From positions 1 to 58,278 of the forward strand of contig JAQVOJ010000005.1 of assembly GCA_028702675.1 (NCBI GenBank): 58,278 nucleotides of DNA, given 5' to 3'. The notes under the pieces are model-generated. The model was not told where the DNA came from. It did no database searches and saw nothing but the letters and a program-made list of their open reading frames with translations. Of this stretch, positions 46,239-56,437 are shown in pieces (position 1 is the stretch's first letter; each line of letters starts with the position of its first letter). The translations under genes and the position numbers were made by a program. Origin of the DNA: Bacteroidales bacterium. Lineage in GTDB: Bacteria; Bacteroidota; Bacteroidia; Bacteroidales; ML635J-15.

Positions 46239-47037
46239 AAAGGGAATCTTCTTGTTGTATTATTTCTGCAAAAATTTCAGAATTGGTATCTATTTTTAAC
46301 ATCTGAGATATATTACTCTCTCGTTGAGCAATTTCGAGTAAGCCTAAAGTATTGAAGATTGCAACTAAATCGCCTTGCCCAACGTCAGAATAATTGTAGT
46401 GTATTTTTGCAATTTTATTACGCATATTATTTATGTATAAAGCAAAATTATGCCCGTTTATATGTTCGTCCCATATCGTTTTAGAGATATTTGTAATTGC
46501 ATTCCCATACGAATCAATATAAATAACTTTCCCTATAATTTTATTATTATCGATAATTGGAACAAAGCCGGATGATTGTTTAACAGAATTTACTCTAATA
46601 CCTAATTCGGAGATGTTACCACCTTCAAGTATATAAGATGCAACTCTTGCAAATATTGTTAATTCGGGAAAACTAGAACCGGAATAATTCCCCTCTGATT
46701 GTAGTAGTATTATCTCTTCAGGTGGTTCAGAAAAAAGTAAAGAAAATATACCGGTGTCGTTACCAATAAAATACTGACCATGGTATTTTATTACACTGTG
46801 TGCAGTATTTTTACCATCATCACTCTTTATACCAATAATATGTATTGTACCCGGTGCAAAAAACTTATATACAGAGCGTAAAATAAAAGCTGCCTGCACA
46901 ATGCTATATGTTTGTATATTATTGTTAATAGAAACTATATTTGCTTCAGGATGTTTGGATAAAATAGCTGCATGGATAGCTGCAACATAATAATCGTTTT
47001 TGTGCCAATCGCTTGTTAATGTTATGGTTGCAGCCAT
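46231..47037 (-). CDS. DUF62 / SAM hydroxide adenosyltransferase family protein
   Basis: A 268-residue protein of the family that includes SAM-dependent fluorinase and chlorinase; most members hydrolyse SAM to adenosine and methionine. ITLTSDWHKNDYYVAAIHAAIL is the N-terminal SAM region, VGIKSDDG-like HIIGIKSDDG and FIGNDTGIFSLLF follow, and YIDSYGNAITNI is the C-terminal signature. The usual first motif is TDFG/TDYG; here it is TSDWHKND, so active-site loops are altered and activity is uncertain. Confidence 0.85.
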   Translation of the reverse strand: MAATITLTSDWHKNDYYVAAIHAAILSKHPEANIVSINNNIQTYSIVQAAFILRSVYKFFAPGTIHIIGIKSDDGKNTAHSVIKYHGQYFIGNDTGIFSLLFSEPPEEIILLQSEGNYSGSSFPELTIFARVASYILEGGNISELGIRVNSVKQSSGFVPIIDNNKIIGKVIYIDSYGNAITNISKTIWDEHINGHNFALYINNMRNKIAKIHYNYSDVGQGDLVAIFNTLGLLEIAQRESNISQMLKIDTNSEIFAEIIQQEDSLFT

Positions 47038-47119
47038 TTAATAAAAATATTCTAATTGTTTTGCCGTGAAATTCTAAAACTGTAAATTTAGCTATTTTGT
47101 TGAAACACTAAAATTCATT

Positions 47120-48085
47120 ATGGCAGAAAAAAGTATTCTTATTGATATATCTGATGTCCGGCAGTTTTATGGTACTAATGATAAGCATCTTCAATTACTT
47201 AAAAGACATTTCTCGAAGCTTAAAATAGTGGCTCGCGAAGATTATATTAAACTTATTGGAAGTAATGAAGACATTGATGAGTTTGAGCATAAGCTTAATA
47301 ATATTTACGAGTATTATAATAAATACAATTGCATAAATGCTGAAATATTAAAAACCATTCTTAATTCAGACGACGAGCGTTTTAATGAAAAACTAAAAAG
47401 CGATTCTGATGTATTATTATACAATGTAAGTGGTAAACCTATTACAGCAAGAACCAAGAATCAAATAAAACTTGTAAAGGCTTCTCAAAAAGCTGATTTA
47501 ATGTTTGCTATTGGTCCTGCCGGTACAGGTAAAACCTATACTGCAATTGCGCTGGCAGTAAAAGCCCTAAAAGAAGGTCGAGTTCAAAGAATAATATTGA
47601 GTCGTCCGGCAATTGAAGTAGGCGATACACTAGGATTTTTACCCGGAGATATTAGAGATAAACTTGATCCATATTTGCAACCACTCTATGATGCATTACT
47701 CGATATGCTACCTTTCAAAAAGTTAGAGAGAATGATTGAAGAAAAAATTATTCAGATTGCTCCTTTAGGATTTATGCGTGGGCGTACATTAAGCAATGCT
47801 TTTGTAATTTTAGACGAAGCTCAGAATTCTACTACTCAACAAATGAAAATGTTTCTGACGCGAATGGGCGAATTTTCTAAGTTTGTAGTAACTGGCGATA
47901 TTACGCAGATTGATTTACCTAAGAACTTAAGTTCAGGATTAATTGAAGCTCAAAAAGTCTTAGCAAATGTTAACGAAATATCTTTTATTGTTTTTACAAA
48001 AGAGGATATTATCAGACATAGTTTAGTAAGCAGTATTGTTGATGCTTACGATAATTTTGTAAATAAACAAACAAACAATGAATAA
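47120..48085 (+). CDS. PhoH-family ATPase
   Basis: A 321-residue PhoH-like P-loop protein. Walker A GPAGTGKT (132-139), Walker [21 protein letters not shown] near 228-247, and [11 protein letters not shown] near 258. The N-terminal 110 residues hold the usual KH-like region. PhoH proteins are implicated in RNA metabolism. It overlaps the next gene by 8 bp if purC starts at 48078. Confidence 0.92.
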   Translation: MAEKSILIDISDVRQFYGTNDKHLQLLKRHFSKLKIVAREDYIKLIGSNEDIDEFEHKLNNIYEYYNKYNCINAEILKTILNSDDERFNEKLKSDSDVLLYNVSGKPITARTKNQIKLVKASQKADLMFAIGPAGTGKTYTAIALAVKALKEGRVQRIILSRPAIEVGDTLGFLPGDIRDKLDPYLQPLYDALLDMLPFKKLERMIEEKIIQIAPLGFMRGRTLSNAFVILDEAQNSTTQQMKMFLTRMGEFSKFVVTGDITQIDLPKNLSSGLIEAQKVLANVNEISFIVFTKEDIIRHSLVSSIVDAYDNFVNKQTNNE

Positions 48086-49031
48086 AATGGAAGCATTAAC
48101 AAAAACAAACTTTAGCTTTAAAGCTCAAAAAGATGTTTATCACGGTAAAGTTCGCGATGTTTACAATATCAATGATGATTTGTTGGTAATGATTGTTACA
48201 GATCGAATTTCTGCGTTTGATGTAGTACTCCCTAAAGGTATTCCATATAAGGGGCAGGTTTTAAATCAAATAGCTGCGAAGTTTTTAGACGATACTGCAG
48301 ATATAGTACCTAATTGGAAAATTGCAGTACCAGACCCCATGGTTACAATTGGACATAAATGTGAGCCATACCCTGTTGAAATGATTGTTAGAGCATATCT
48401 AACAGGAAGCAGTTGGCGGGAATATAAAAATGGTAAACGCAGTATTTGTGGTGTTAATATTCCTAATGGAATGAAAGAGCATCAAGCTTTTGAACAGCCA
48501 ATTCTTACACCAACCACTAAAGCCGAACAAGGGCAGCACGACGAAAATATTTCTCGTGAAGAAATTATTAAGCAGGGTTTAGTAAGCGAAGAAGAATATG
48601 TTATGTTAGAAAAGTACTCATTAGATTTGTTTAAAAGAGGCACTGAAATAGCTGCAAAGCAAGATTTAATATTAGTTGATACTAAGTACGAATTCGGAAA
48701 AAAGGACGGTAAAATTTATCTTATAGACGAAATTCATACTCCAGATTCTTCTAGATATTTCTATAAAGACGGATATCAGAAACGTCTTGATAATGACGAA
48801 CCTCAAAGACAGTTGTCAAAAGAGTTTGTAAGAGAGTGGTTAATCGAAAATAATTTTACCGGAGAGAAAGATCAACTACTTCCTGAAATGACAGAAAGAA
48901 GAATTAAGGAGATTTCAGACAGATATATTGAACTTTACGAGAAAATCATAGGTAAAAAATTTGCAAAATCTGATGCGATAAACATAGAGGATAGGATTAA
49001 TAAAAATGTTTCAAATTTTTTAAATTCTTAG
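48078..49031 (+). CDS. purC: Phosphoribosylaminoimidazole-succinocarboxamide synthase
   Basis: A 317-residue SAICAR synthetase that joins CAIR and aspartate with ATP in purine synthesis. Key segments: [54 protein letters not shown], and [30 protein letters not shown]. Start may be 48078 (overlapping PhoH) or the ATG at 48087; the latter gives MEALTKTNF. It is longer than the bacterial 240-residue form and resembles the longer fungal/Bacteroidota type. Confidence 0.95.
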   Translation: MNKMEALTKTNFSFKAQKDVYHGKVRDVYNINDDLLVMIVTDRISAFDVVLPKGIPYKGQVLNQIAAKFLDDTADIVPNWKIAVPDPMVTIGHKCEPYPVEMIVRAYLTGSSWREYKNGKRSICGVNIPNGMKEHQAFEQPILTPTTKAEQGQHDENISREEIIKQGLVSEEEYVMLEKYSLDLFKRGTEIAAKQDLILVDTKYEFGKKDGKIYLIDEIHTPDSSRYFYKDGYQKRLDNDEPQRQLSKEFVREWLIENNFTGEKDQLLPEMTERRIKEISDRYIELYEKIIGKKFAKSDAINIEDRINKNVSNFLNS

Positions 49032-49078
49032 ATAAAATAGAAGTCAAGTTAAGTTCCATATAGTGTACACTTAGAATA

Positions 49079-49131
49079 AGTTTTTGGCATGTGTTTTTGC
49101 AAGCAAAAAGCAAAAAACCATGCCAAAAACT
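49079..49131. terminator. Bidirectional terminator after purC
   Basis: A 13-bp inverted repeat, AGTTTTTGGCATG (49079-49091) and CATGCCAAAAACT (49119-49131), with further internal pairing of TGTTTTTGC with GCAAAAA. It lies between the convergent purC and outer-membrane-protein genes. Confidence 0.75.
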
Positions 49132-49136
49132 ATCCT

Positions 49137-50465
49137 TTAGAACAACCAGTTCATACCAATATATATACCCATGCCTCCATCTCTTTTATCAGCAGGAAAT
49201 CCCAACTCGGCTGCAATCACAAAATTTTCATTCATAGCTATATGCAATCCGGCGCCGTAAGTAAAGTGAAAAGTCTCATCAGAAGTCCTAAAGTAATCTT
49301 GTTTGATACTGTCTGGTACTCCCGATAAGTCAAGTTCTGATTTTTGTACTGTACGCCCTACATCGAAAAAAGGATTAATTGCCAAATACCATTTTTGATT
49401 AATAAAGTTGAAACGTACAAGCTTCCATCGAATTTCAAAATTGCCATATGCAACACCTTTAGCAACCAATCTATTTCTTATCATGCCTCTAACAGATTTG
49501 GAACCTCCTAAACCATCAATAGTTGATGAAGGCATATACGAATAAACCATGTAAGGAAGCATGTAAAATGGTGCCTCTCCGTAAACAATCCCTTGATAAC
49601 CTAAACGATATGCAAGTGAAACATTCTTAGGAATAAGTGTAAAATATTGTCTATGAGTAAATGCTAATTTCCCAAAATTAAAACTTTCTGAAAAACTGTT
49701 AAACAATACTAACTCTGTCCATATTCCGCTCATAGGGCAAGGTTCATTATCTCTTGTATCGTAAACCAATCCTAATTTTAAGCTATTGTGCATGCCACCA
49801 TCTGCTTCATTTGCATCAATTATTCCCCAATCAATATAGTCATCGTAAAGCCCATTTACATTTGGAAGCATATCTGACTCATCTTTGCCTTCATTAAGCT
49901 TATCAATCGGAACAGAACCAATATCTACATTCATAAATTCGTAACCAACAGCCCAATTTAAATTTTTTAACCCTGTACCACCTTGAAAATCAGCTTTAAA
50001 ACGTAAAATATTCCGTTGGTGCTTATAATACATCCTCGATTTATAGATTGAGTCTGGTTGTGTATCGTCTCTCCATGTTTCATTGTAAATAGCATTATAG
50101 CCATTAAAACCAAAAAAATCTAATGCCTGATCCGGTAGATAACTTAGGTCGGCAGTGAGTCGTATGCCAGGAATCAAGTATTCACTATCATAAAACAAAC
50201 GATAAATTCCTGAACCTTTTGTATATCTACTAACTTCTGCATATATACTGTGATAATACTTTGGAAAAACTTTCCCGTCACCATAATTATATACATTAGT
50301 TAAAACACCATACTGAAATCCAAGATCAGAGTTGTAAGATACTACGGGTAAAAGCCCAAAATTCCATCCTGTTTTTATGTCTTTATCTGCTGTTTCGTCC
50401 TGTGCAGTTATATTTGCCGCAATTACTGTAAGGACTATTAATAAAAAAATATTTTTCAAGTTCAT
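49137..50465 (-). CDS. Omp85/BamA-like outer-membrane beta-barrel protein
   Basis: A 442-residue exported protein with a signal peptide at 1-22 (ANITAQD). Barrel features of the surface-antigen (Bac_surface_Ag) family: GLVYDTRDNEPCPMSGIWTELVLF, SVRGMIRNRLVAKGVAYGNFEIRW (the RG-x motif of lid loop 6) and a terminal FVIAAELGFPADKRDGGMGIYIGMNWLF. No POTRA domains precede it, so it is a barrel-only form. The promoter upstream supports this ATG rather than an in-frame one 16 codons earlier. Cargo unknown. Confidence 0.85.
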   Translation of the reverse strand: MNLKNIFLLIVLTVIAANITAQDETADKDIKTGWNFGLLPVVSYNSDLGFQYGVLTNVYNYGDGKVFPKYYHSIYAEVSRYTKGSGIYRLFYDSEYLIPGIRLTADLSYLPDQALDFFGFNGYNAIYNETWRDDTQPDSIYKSRMYYKHQRNILRFKADFQGGTGLKNLNWAVGYEFMNVDIGSVPIDKLNEGKDESDMLPNVNGLYDDYIDWGIIDANEADGGMHNSLKLGLVYDTRDNEPCPMSGIWTELVLFNSFSESFNFGKLAFTHRQYFTLIPKNVSLAYRLGYQGIVYGEAPFYMLPYMVYSYMPSSTIDGLGGSKSVRGMIRNRLVAKGVAYGNFEIRWKLVRFNFINQKWYLAINPFFDVGRTVQKSELDLSGVPDSIKQDYFRTSDETFHFTYGAGLHIAMNENFVIAAELGFPADKRDGGMGIYIGMNWLF

Positions 50466-50488
50466 AAGTATATATATTTTTTGAAATT

Positions 50489-50518
50489 CAAATATAGACA
50501 TTTTGAAATTCACTCAAA
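50489..50518 (-). promoter_or_regulatory. Promoter of the Omp85-like gene
   Basis: On the minus strand TTTG (50518-50515) and TATATTTG (50496-50489) are separated by 18 bp, close to the Bacteroidota consensus. The start site would fall about 15-20 bp before the ATG at 50465. Confidence 0.55.
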
Positions 50519-50695
50519 GTAAATCTGAAGATTAGCTAAAAATAATTATCAACTTATTTGTATAATTATTAACTTTTATTTGTTAAAAAACAGGATAAGA
50601 TTTAACATTATATTTATTCCATTATCTGTAATTGCAGGGGCTAATAAAATACTGTATATCAGGTAAATTAGTATTTGTATTTTAGTTGTTTTTAG

Positions 50696-50974
50696 TTGTT
50701 TGTGTCAATTTATTTTATATATTTGGTTAATCAAATTGATAATTGTGAAACACAAATACTTTACAACTCAAGTACTTACAGTTTTTCCATAAGTGCTTGT
50801 GAGTCTGGTTATTTAAATATATTTGATGTGTATGGAAAAAATATTTATTCAAAAAAAATATTTCAAGGACGTTCAATTATAAACGCTAGTTTTCTTTTAC
50901 CAGGAATTTATATTGCAATACTTAACGATGGTTTTTCATTAAATTCTGCAAAAATTGTTGTCGAGCAACACTAG
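50696..50974 (+). pseudogene. Orphan T9SS type A sorting-domain fragment
   Basis: A 92-codon frame that opens with TTG directly after an in-frame stop and has no ATG at its beginning. The residues from about 34 on (SGYLNIFDVYGKNIYSKKIF, then LLPGIYIAILNDG and a KIVVE-like end) match the C-terminal sorting domain of T9SS cargo, normally fused to a large exported protein. Nothing of a cargo protein remains upstream. It is probably the remnant of a deleted gene; a tiny expressed protein with a hydrophobic start cannot be excluded. Confidence 0.5.
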
Positions 50975-51124
50975 TTATTATTTAGTTATTTTAAATATTG
51001 GACTTATATAAATATTAAAATTAGTGAACATTACTTTAACTTTTTATATTGTTAAATTAGTGTTAATACTGATACTATACCCTGTTTTAATTAGTAATTT
51101 TACACAAAATTAAAATGTTTAATT

Positions 51125-53254
51125 ATGAAAAAAGTCTTCTATATTATTGTAACTGCGAGTATTGCAGTATCTTGTGGAAACAAGGAATTTAAAAAAATAG
51201 AGTTAGAATATCCTGAAACTAAAAAAATTGATCAAGTGGATAATTATTTTGGAATTGAGGTAGCCGACCCATATCGTTGGCTCGAAAATGATACAGCACC
51301 TGAAGTTGAGACATGGGTAAAAAAACAAAATGAAGTTACCTTTGGGTATCTCGAACAAATTCCTTTCAGAGATCAAATAAGAGAAAGATTAACGAAATTG
51401 TGGGATTACCCCAAAATTTCGGCTCCATATTTAAAAGGAGATAAATATTTCTATTATAAAAATGATGGTTTACAAAACCAAAGTGTTTTGTATTATAAAA
51501 CCGATCTTGAAGGCGAAGAAACTATGTTGCTTGATCCTAACGAATTGTCTGACGACGGTACTGTTTCACTTGCTGCAACATCCGTTAGCGAAGACGGTAA
51601 ATATATAGCTTATGCAATTTCAAGAGGTGGAAGCGATTGGAGAGAAATTTATGTGCGTAATATTGAAACCTTAGAAGATACTGACGATGAAATCAAGTGG
51701 GTAAAATTTTCAGGAATTTCTTGGTTAAACGACGGCTTCTTCTATAGCAAATATCCAACACCCGAAAAAGGAAAAGAATTGTCGGCTGTTAACGAAAACT
51801 GTAAAATTTATTATCACGAAATTGGTACTCCCCAGTCTAGTGATGTCTTAGTTTACGAAGATTTGGATAATCCAAGAAGAGGTTTTTCTGCCGGAGTTAC
51901 TGATGATAATGAATACCTAATTATTTCTGCTACCGAATCAACTTCAGGAAATGCCTTCTACTTTAAGTCTTTAAATAGCGAACAAGATGAAATTCATAAA
52001 GTTGTAGATGATTTCGAAAACGATTATTTTGTTATAGACCACATTGATGGGAAATTTTATGTAATAACTAATTATGATGCACCAAAGTATAAACTAATAG
52101 CTATTGATACAGAGAACTATAAACCTGAAAATTGGACTGATGTAATTGCGGAAGCCGATGGTGTTCTCGAAAGTGTAAATATCTTCAATGATAAGATTAT
52201 AGCCCGCTATATGATTGATGCTCACTCAGTTGTGAAGGTTTATGATATAGAAGGGAATTATTTATATGATATAGATTTGCCAGTATTAGGTTCGGTTAGT
52301 GGTTTCGGAGGGAAACGTCATCATACCGAAACTTTCTTTACTATAACATCATTTATAACTCCTGCTACTGTATATCGCTACGATATCACAAACAATACAT
52401 ACGAACTCTATCAAGAATCTCAAATTGATTTTGATGCAGCAGATTACGAAACGAAACAAATATTCTATAAATCAAAAGATGGAACAGAAATCCCCATGTT
52501 TATTGTACATAAAAAAGGTATAGCTCTTGATGGTAACAATCCAACTTTACTATATGGATATGGAGGCTTTAATGTTTCTCTAACACCCTATTTTAGTGTA
52601 GTTAGATTGACTTGGTTAGAACAAGGTGGAGTTTTTGCAATGCCAAATTTGCGTGGAGGTGGAGAATATGGTGAAACATGGCACAAAGCTGGAATTCTTA
52701 CGAAAAAGCAAAATGTATTCGATGACTTTATTGCTGCTGCTGAATATTTAATCGATAAAGAATATACAAATCCCGAAAGATTGGCAATCCAGGGTGGATC
52801 TAATGGTGGATTATTGGTCGGTGCTGTTGTAAATCAACGACCTGAATTGTTTGCCGTAGCACTTCCCGCTGTTGGGGTAATGGATATGCTTAGATATCAC
52901 TTGTTTACTATTGGTAGATATTGGGCAACAGATTATGGAACTAGTGAGGATAGTAAACAAATGTTCGAATACTTATATGCCTATTCTCCTTTGCATAATA
53001 TTAAAAAGGATATAGATTATCCCGCCGTTTTAGTTACAACTGCCGATCACGACGACAGAGTTGTTCCTGCTCATTCTTTTAAATATATTGCAAGCTTACA
53101 AGAAAAACATACAGGAGAAGCTCCTACTTTAATACGAATTGACACAAAAGCAGGTCATGGAGCCGGAAAACCAACCGATAAAGTTATTCAAGAATATGCA
53201 GATTTATATGCATTTACTTTTTATAATTTAAAATTTACTCCATTATTCAATTAA
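51125..53254 (+). CDS. Prolyl oligopeptidase family serine peptidase (S9A)
   Basis: A 709-residue exported lipoprotein peptidase: signal peptide with lipobox AVSC (C17). Residues about 35-420 form the seven-bladed propeller beginning YFGIEVADPYRWLEND; the C-terminal hydrolase has GGSNGG with nucleophile S559, the Asp in ADHDDRVVP and the His in KAGHGAG. It cleaves after proline in short peptides, probably in the periplasm. A terminator follows 35 bp after the stop. Confidence 0.95.
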   Translation: MKKVFYIIVTASIAVSCGNKEFKKIELEYPETKKIDQVDNYFGIEVADPYRWLENDTAPEVETWVKKQNEVTFGYLEQIPFRDQIRERLTKLWDYPKISAPYLKGDKYFYYKNDGLQNQSVLYYKTDLEGEETMLLDPNELSDDGTVSLAATSVSEDGKYIAYAISRGGSDWREIYVRNIETLEDTDDEIKWVKFSGISWLNDGFFYSKYPTPEKGKELSAVNENCKIYYHEIGTPQSSDVLVYEDLDNPRRGFSAGVTDDNEYLIISATESTSGNAFYFKSLNSEQDEIHKVVDDFENDYFVIDHIDGKFYVITNYDAPKYKLIAIDTENYKPENWTDVIAEADGVLESVNIFNDKIIARYMIDAHSVVKVYDIEGNYLYDIDLPVLGSVSGFGGKRHHTETFFTITSFITPATVYRYDITNNTYELYQESQIDFDAADYETKQIFYKSKDGTEIPMFIVHKKGIALDGNNPTLLYGYGGFNVSLTPYFSVVRLTWLEQGGVFAMPNLRGGGEYGETWHKAGILTKKQNVFDDFIAAAEYLIDKEYTNPERLAIQGGSNGGLLVGAVVNQRPELFAVALPAVGVMDMLRYHLFTIGRYWATDYGTSEDSKQMFEYLYAYSPLHNIKKDIDYPAVLVTTADHDDRVVPAHSFKYIASLQEKHTGEAPTLIRIDTKAGHGAGKPTDKVIQEYADLYAFTFYNLKFTPLFN

Positions 53255-53288
53255 TTGTAAATATTATATCATAAAAAAAATATTTTAG

Positions 53289-53326
53289 AAGTAATTCCCA
53301 TAAGTTTTGTGGGAATTACTTATTTT
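53289..53326 (+). terminator. Terminator after the prolyl oligopeptidase gene
   Basis: A 12-bp perfect stem, AAGTAATTCCCA (53289-53300) with TGGGAATTACTT (53310-53321), is followed by ATTTTT. It lies just before the deoxynucleoside kinase ATG and supports the start at 53334. Confidence 0.8.
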
Positions 53327-53333
53327 TACCCGC

Positions 53334-53966
53334 ATGTTAAGATTTTTAGTTATAGAGGGAAATATTGGTGCAGGTAAAACCTCATTATCTAAGATGATAG
53401 CAAGAGATCGTAATGCAAAACTTGTACTTGAGCGTTTCGCCGATAATCCGTTTTTACCAAAATTTTACAAAAATCCTGATCAATACGCATTCCCCCTAGA
53501 AATGTCTTTTCTTGCCGACAGATATAATCAGCTCAAAAGTGATTTAAGCATGCCGGATATTTTTTCAAATTTAGTTGTAGCCGACTACTATTTTAATAAA
53601 TCACTAATATTTGCACAAAATACACTTAAAGATGATGAACTAATTTTATATCGGCAGTTTTTTGATATTGTATATGCTCGTCTCCCTAAACCGGATTTAT
53701 ATGTTTATTTAAATATTAGTACAGAACGACTGATTAAACAAATTTATAAACGAGGACGAGACTACGAAAGCAATATTTCAGCAAAATATCTTAAAAATAT
53801 TCAAGAAGGATATTTTACTTATTTTAAACAACAAAATGAGTTTCCTGTTGTAGTAATAAATGCCGAAAACATTGATTTCGTGTGCAATAAGACTGATTAT
53901 AAAACCTTGTTGGATGTGATTTTTAATAAAACTTACGAGATTGGAATTAACAGAGTTACATTATAA
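53334..53966 (+). CDS. Deoxynucleoside kinase
   Basis: A 210-residue kinase phosphorylating deoxyribonucleosides for nucleotide salvage (deoxyadenosine/deoxyguanosine kinase type). P-loop GNIGAGKTS (8-16), substrate-site ERFADNPFLPKFY, PDLYVYLNISTERL and the lid RGRDYESNIS are present. The frame opens 9 codons earlier, inside the terminator, so the ATG at 53334 is used. Confidence 0.9.
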   Translation: MLRFLVIEGNIGAGKTSLSKMIARDRNAKLVLERFADNPFLPKFYKNPDQYAFPLEMSFLADRYNQLKSDLSMPDIFSNLVVADYYFNKSLIFAQNTLKDDELILYRQFFDIVYARLPKPDLYVYLNISTERLIKQIYKRGRDYESNISAKYLKNIQEGYFTYFKQQNEFPVVVINAENIDFVCNKTDYKTLLDVIFNKTYEIGINRVTL

Positions 53967-54014
53967 ATATTGAGAAAGTTATGTTTTAGTGTTTTTATTA
54001 TTAAAAAACATTAT

Positions 54015-54022
54015 TATTTTTG
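54015..54022 (+). promoter_or_regulatory. -7 element for the OmpA/TPR lipoprotein gene
   Basis: TATTTTTG followed by C matches TAnnTTTG(C), 59 bp before the ATG at 54082. Only a T-rich stretch stands at -33. Confidence 0.45.
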
Positions 54023-54081
54023 CAGTATATTTACAAATTAAAGTATTTAAGAATTATAAATTTTATTAAAACTATACAATT

Positions 54082-55788
54082 ATGAAAAAAGTGCTTTACA
54101 TCTTTATCGCCATTGCGCTGGTATTTTCATTTTCATCATGTAACGGACTTAAAAAGATGATGGAAGATGCCGAGGATATTAATTACAAAATAGAACCCGA
54201 AGTTTTAGAAATGCACGGCGGAGAAGTTGAAGTTAAAATATCAGGACAATTTCCCGAAAAATATTTTAACAAAAAAGTTCAAGCCGAAGTAACTCCGGTT
54301 CTCGTTTACGAAGGTGGAGAAAAAGCTTTATCTCCTGTTTATGTTCAAGGAGAAAAAATCGAAGGTAATGGTACAGTAATTCAGTATCAACCAGGTGGAC
54401 AATTTTCTTATACAGATAAGTTTGACTTTGTTGATGAAATGATGGTGTCAACTTTAGAGATTAGAATTAAAGCAAGTAAAGGCAGTAAAGAAGTAGAATT
54501 TGATCCCGAACCAATTGCTAAAGGTGTTGTTGCTACTCCTAAATTAGTTGAAACTTACTCAAAGACTAAAGCAGGTGATGATAAATTCGTAAAAGATATT
54601 GCTGATAAACAATTAGCAGTAATTTATTACGATAAAAATCAAGGAAACATAAAACATTCAGAACTTACTAAAGATGATGTTAAAGCTTTAGAAGATTATA
54701 TCAAAATTGCTAACGAAAACGAACGTAGAGAATTTAACAATATTGAAGTAAAAGCTTATGCTTCTCCTGAAGGTTCTCAAGAAATTAACACAAAAGTATC
54801 GGGAGATAGAGCAAAATCAGCTCAAGGTATGCTTGACAAAAAGCTTAAAGAAGTAGAAGAAGCAGAAAATGACGATTTTATTGAAGCTGAAACAACCGTT
54901 GAAGACTGGGACGGATTCAAAAAAATGGTTCAAGAATCTGATTTGGCCGAAAAAGATATGATTTTACGTGTTGTTCAAATGCATAGCGATCCTGCTCAAA
55001 GAGAAGAAGAATTACGAAAAATGACTAAAACATTCGATGAACTAGAAGATGTTATTCACCCACAACTTCGCCGTTCCGAAATAGCTGTTAACATTACATT
55101 AATTGGTCATTCAGATAATGAAATTAAAGAACTTTACGAAAACGATACTGATAGCCTTACACAAGAAGAGCTACTGTATGTTGCTACATTATACGAAGAC
55201 CTAAACAAAAAACTTGAAATCTATACAGCTTATACCGAAAAATACAACAAAGACTGGAGAGGTTTCAATAATGTTGGGGTAATACAATACGAATTAAATA
55301 ATATTGATGCAGCTAAAACAGCTTTAGAAAAAGCTAAAAGTTTAGATGCTAATGCTACAGTTGCTAATAACCTCGGTAATGTTGCATTATTAGAGAATGA
55401 TATAGAAGCTGCTATGGAATATTTTGAAACAGCTACTGGTGTAAACGAAGCTAGTTACGGCCTTGGTATAATTAATATTAAAAAAGGTGTTTATGGACAA
55501 GCCGTTGACTATTTTGGAGACGATTGTTCATTCAATGCCGGTCTTGCTAAATTATTAAACGGCGACACAGATGGAGCTATTGCTGCTGTTGATTGTGCTA
55601 CCGATGATAATCCTAAAAATTATTACCTAAAGGCTATTGCTTATGCTCGTAAAGCAAATAAAGATGAGGTTATGAATAATCTCCGTAATGCTTGTGGTAA
55701 AGACCCAGTCTTAAAATCTTATGCAGCTAAAGATATGGAATTCCATATGTATTTCGATGATCCTACATTCAAAGAGATTGTTAAATAA
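54082..55788 (+). CDS. OmpA-like/TPR lipoprotein
   Basis: A 568-residue outer-membrane lipoprotein candidate: signal peptide with lipobox FSSC (C20). Residues 30-155 are an Ig-like beta domain (KIEPEVLEMHGGEVEVKISG). About 190-345 is OmpA-C-like: NNIEVKAYASPEGSQEINTKVSGDRAKSA is the peptidoglycan-binding-type signature, interrupted by a charged insertion. From about 365 to 560 are TPR-like helical repeats (GVIQYELNNIDAAKTALEKAKSLD). Similar proteins are common in Bacteroidota; function is probably envelope structure. Monocistronic, ended by a strong terminator. Confidence 0.8.
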   Translation: MKKVLYIFIAIALVFSFSSCNGLKKMMEDAEDINYKIEPEVLEMHGGEVEVKISGQFPEKYFNKKVQAEVTPVLVYEGGEKALSPVYVQGEKIEGNGTVIQYQPGGQFSYTDKFDFVDEMMVSTLEIRIKASKGSKEVEFDPEPIAKGVVATPKLVETYSKTKAGDDKFVKDIADKQLAVIYYDKNQGNIKHSELTKDDVKALEDYIKIANENERREFNNIEVKAYASPEGSQEINTKVSGDRAKSAQGMLDKKLKEVEEAENDDFIEAETTVEDWDGFKKMVQESDLAEKDMILRVVQMHSDPAQREEELRKMTKTFDELEDVIHPQLRRSEIAVNITLIGHSDNEIKELYENDTDSLTQEELLYVATLYEDLNKKLEIYTAYTEKYNKDWRGFNNVGVIQYELNNIDAAKTALEKAKSLDANATVANNLGNVALLENDIEAAMEYFETATGVNEASYGLGIINIKKGVYGQAVDYFGDDCSFNAGLAKLLNGDTDGAIAAVDCATDDNPKNYYLKAIAYARKANKDEVMNNLRNACGKDPVLKSYAAKDMEFHMYFDDPTFKEIVK

Positions 55789-55806
55789 AATATTGAAATA
55801 TTTTTT

Positions 55807-55845
55807 AAAAGCGGCTCAATTATAACAACTGAGCCGCTTTTTTTT
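55807..55845 (+). terminator. Rho-independent terminator
   Basis: AAAAGCGGCTCA (55807-55818) pairs with TGAGCCGCTTTT (55830-55841) and is followed by a total of eight T residues (55838-55845). Confidence 0.92.
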
Positions 55846-55858
55846 ATAATTTTATGTT

Positions 55859-56437
55859 ATGATACATTTAGTAATTGCCGGACCTCCCGGCTCAGGTAAA
55901 GGTACTCAGGCTCAACTAATTGCCGAAAAGTACGGGCTAACACATATTTCAACTGGTGCAGTGTTACGCGATGCTATTAACAAAGGTTCTGTATTAGGAA
56001 GATTAGCAAAAACAAAAATAGAACACGGTGAATTTGTATCCGACGATGTTGCCAAAAGAATTATTGAAGAATTTCTTCAAGAGAATCAAGAAGCTAAGGG
56101 ATTTATTTTCGATGGCTACCCTAGAACTATTGTGCAAGCTCAAATGTATGACGAAATGATTAACTCATTAAATGCAAACCTGTCGGGATTTATTCTGCTT
56201 GATGTTGACAAAAATATAATTATTGAAAGATTGCTGGCACGTGCAAAAGTTAGTAAACGTGCCGATGATGCTGATTTGGGAGTTATTATGCATAGAATCG
56301 AAATATATAATCAACGAACCCTCCCTTTAATTGAGTATTACGATAAAAAAGATGTATTATATAAAATTAGTGGTAACGAAACAATAGAAGTAGTGTTTAC
56401 TAAAATTTGCGATGTAATTGATAAAATAATTAACTAA
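55859..56437 (+). CDS. adk: Adenylate kinase
   Basis: A 192-residue short-type adenylate kinase (AMP + ATP to 2 ADP). P-loop [10 protein letters not shown] (8-17), AMP site [27 protein letters not shown], and a short lid region [14 protein letters not shown] in place of the long zinc-type LID. Its stop (TAA) shares its last base with the ATG of obg, so the two are translationally coupled. Confidence 0.95.
   Translation: MIHLVIAGPPGSGKGTQAQLIAEKYGLTHISTGAVLRDAINKGSVLGRLAKTKIEHGEFVSDDVAKRIIEEFLQENQEAKGFIFDGYPRTIVQAQMYDEMINSLNANLSGFILLDVDKNIIIERLLARAKVSKRADDADLGVIMHRIEIYNQRTLPLIEYYDKKDVLYKISGNETIEVVFTKICDVIDKIIN

Noticed and set aside
49089-49328. A 79-codon plus-strand frame after purC
   Set aside because: It runs through the terminator and antisense to the Omp85-like gene and has no recognisable features.
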